Assembly: GCF_004217215.1 (NCBI RefSeq)
Contig: NZ_SHKP01000004.1
Location: forward strand, 714,829-778,828
Direction: 5' to 3'
From: Rivibacter subsaxonicus
GTDB taxonomy: Bacteria; Pseudomonadota; Gammaproteobacteria; Burkholderiales; Burkholderiaceae_C
Length of the DNA: 64,000 bases
The notes under the pieces are model-generated. The model was not told the origin of the DNA, searched no databases, and was given only the letters and a program-made list of their open reading frames with translations. A program made the position numbers and the translations under genes. Below are positions 63,021 to 64,000 of the stretch, piece after piece (position 1 is the stretch's first letter; each line of letters begins with the position of its first letter).

Positions 63021-63560
63021 ATGGAACTCAGCAACCAACAAGCCCTCCCCGTGTCGCAGGCAATCGCCTGGGACGCCCTCAACGACACCTCGCTGCTGCA
63101 GCAGTCGATCCCCGGCTGCGAGGCGATCAACCCGATCGGCGAGAACGAGTACGAGGTGCTGATGACGGCCGCGATCGGGCCGGTGAAAGCCAAGTTCAAG
63201 GGCAAGCTGAAGCTGTCGGACATCACGCCGCCCGAGTCCTACACGATGGCTTTCGAGGGGCAGGGCGGTGCCGCCGGGCACGGCAAGGGCACGGCCACCG
63301 TACGGCTCGAGGCTACCGGGCCTGACGACACGCTGCTGCACTACGCGGTCACGGCCAGCGTCGGCGGCAAGATCGCGCAGGTCGGCTCGCGCCTGGTCGA
63401 CATGGCGGCGCAGAAGATCGCCGGCGACTTCTTCGGCAACTTCACTGCGGTGCTGCAGGCGCGGCATCCGCGGGCCGTTCCCGCGGGCGTTGAGCTCGCG
63501 CCTGCGCCAACCAGCGCCTGGGCGCGCTTCATGGCCTGGCTCAAGCGCGTGTTCGGCTGA
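63021..63560 (+). CDS. coxG: CoxG-like SRPBCC-fold membrane-associated protein
   Basis: 179 residues from the ATG at 63021. The CoxG/SRPBCC helix-grip domain runs to about 145: IAWDALNDTSLLQQSIPGCEAINPIGENEYEV, IGPVKAKFKGKLKLSDI and VGSRLVDMAAQKIAGDFFGNF. The C-terminal stretch TSAWARFMAWLKRVFG is a short amphipathic or membrane helix. CoxG proteins are thought to dock the hydroxylase on the membrane or link it to quinones. It ends the operon and is convergent with the regulator fragment, four bases apart. Confidence 0.9.
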   Translation: MELSNQQALPVSQAIAWDALNDTSLLQQSIPGCEAINPIGENEYEVLMTAAIGPVKAKFKGKLKLSDITPPESYTMAFEGQGGAAGHGKGTATVRLEATGPDDTLLHYAVTASVGGKIAQVGSRLVDMAAQKIAGDFFGNFTAVLQARHPRAVPAGVELAPAPTSAWARFMAWLKRVFG

Positions 63561-63564
63561 GGGA

Positions 63565-64000
63565 TCAGCCCTTAGGCGCGTACTGCCACCAGGGCAGGAC
63601 CTTGGTGAGCGACAGCACCGTGCCCGGCTGCGACGGGGCGTAGCCGGGCAGGGTGGCGAGTTCGGCGGCCCAGGCACTCGACCCCAGCAGCGCGATCAGC
63701 CGCTGCAGCGCCGGCTCCACGAGCAGCGACTTGAGCGTCACCAGGTAGTAGCGCTCCTGCGCGATCGGCACGAAATGCAGGCCGGCGGCCTGCGCCGCGG
63801 CCTGCAGTCCGAAGGCCACGTCGGCCGCGCCGCTGGCCACCGCCTGCGCGGCGGCGCCGTGCGAGGGCTCGGTCAGGGTGTCGGCCGGTGTCTCGAGGCC
63901 GGCCTGCGCCAGCAGTTCGTCGAGCAGCACGCGGGTGCCGGTACCCGGTGCGCGGCCGGCGCGCCGCAGCGCGGGCCGCACGAAGTCGCGCAGGCCGTCG
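63565..64000 (-). CDS. Molybdate-binding-type substrate-binding domain protein, 5' part outside window
   Basis: The frame runs open to the right edge, giving the C-terminal 144 residues. The stretch APGTGTRVLLDELLAQAGL, then EPSHGAAAQAVASGAADVAFGLQAAAQAAGLHFVPIAQERYYLV, matches the periplasmic-binding-protein-like C-terminal domain (COG1910 type) of ModE-related or HTH-fused molybdate sensors. The N-terminal helix-turn-helix, if present, is outside the window. Standing next to a molybdenum hydroxylase operon, it may sense molybdate or control cox-like genes, by inference. Confidence 0.7.
   Translation of the reverse strand, partial: DGLRDFVRPALRRAGRAPGTGTRVLLDELLAQAGLETPADTLTEPSHGAAAQAVASGAADVAFGLQAAAQAAGLHFVPIAQERYYLVTLKSLLVEPALQRLIALLGSSAWAAELATLPGYAPSQPGTVLSLTKVLPWWQYAPKG

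Overview
The window is dense, high-GC chromosomal DNA from a betaproteobacterium. It is most likely a member of the Burkholderiales related to the Rubrivivax, Leptothrix and Methylibium group. The supporting signs are a tmRNA whose tag reads ANDERFALAA, a fused aroA-cmk gene, the betaproteobacterial order gyrA / serC-pheA-tyrA-aroA-cmk-rpsA-ihfB-lapA-lapB-hldA-hldD, and ompA-ubiG-gph divergent from gyrA. The taxonomic call rests on these features alone. I see no rRNA, classical tRNA, CRISPR array, prophage or intact insertion sequence.

Layout, left to right. 1-3.5 kb: the 5' part of an exported cyanophycinase-like peptidase, divergent from a TonB-dependent receptor. 3.5-12.1 kb: trhO, then three tandem paralogous lipoproteins with an alpha/beta-hydrolase fold (DUF900 type), a compositionally odd small gene that may be an orphan immunity gene, and a run of small genes (hotdog thioesterase, membrane protein, YCII protein, ABM protein, two unknowns). 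12.1-18 kb: dnaE, a His-rich secreted protein overlapping a phosphatase-like gene, and a patatin. 18-32.7 kb: a long minus-strand block of housekeeping genes, from gyrA down through aromatic amino acid synthesis, rpsA, ihfB, lapAB, hldA, hldD and a ComEA-like gene. Many of these junctions overlap. 32.9-39 kb: ompA, ubiG, gph and a giant DUF748 envelope protein.

39.2-46.4 kb is the most interesting stretch. It holds an extended SDR, a class III aminotransferase, a DprE1-like FAD oxidase, an SMR/ArnE-like small transporter, a HAD-UbiA fusion that resembles decaprenyl-phosphate phosphoribosyltransferase, and a membrane glycosyltransferase with an N-terminal Asp-Glu motif. Together these look like a lipid-linked pentofuranose (arabinose or ribose) pathway of the kind known from mycobacterial cell walls.

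46.7-51.5 kb: ssrA (tmRNA), then a membrane-anchored formylglycine-generating enzyme, a HAD-like lipoprotein and a secreted arylsulfatase, which form a self-contained sulfatase maturation unit. 51.6-55.7 kb: two outer-membrane barrel proteins around a NagX/HGSNAT-like acetyltransferase and a SYLF-domain protein. 55.7-64 kb: xdhC divergent from coxS-L-M-D-E-G, a form II (AYRGAGR) molybdenum hydroxylase with its accessory genes. A 263-bp structured element with 24-bp perfect terminal inverted repeats sits in the divergent promoter region. The window ends in a molybdate-binding-type regulator domain.
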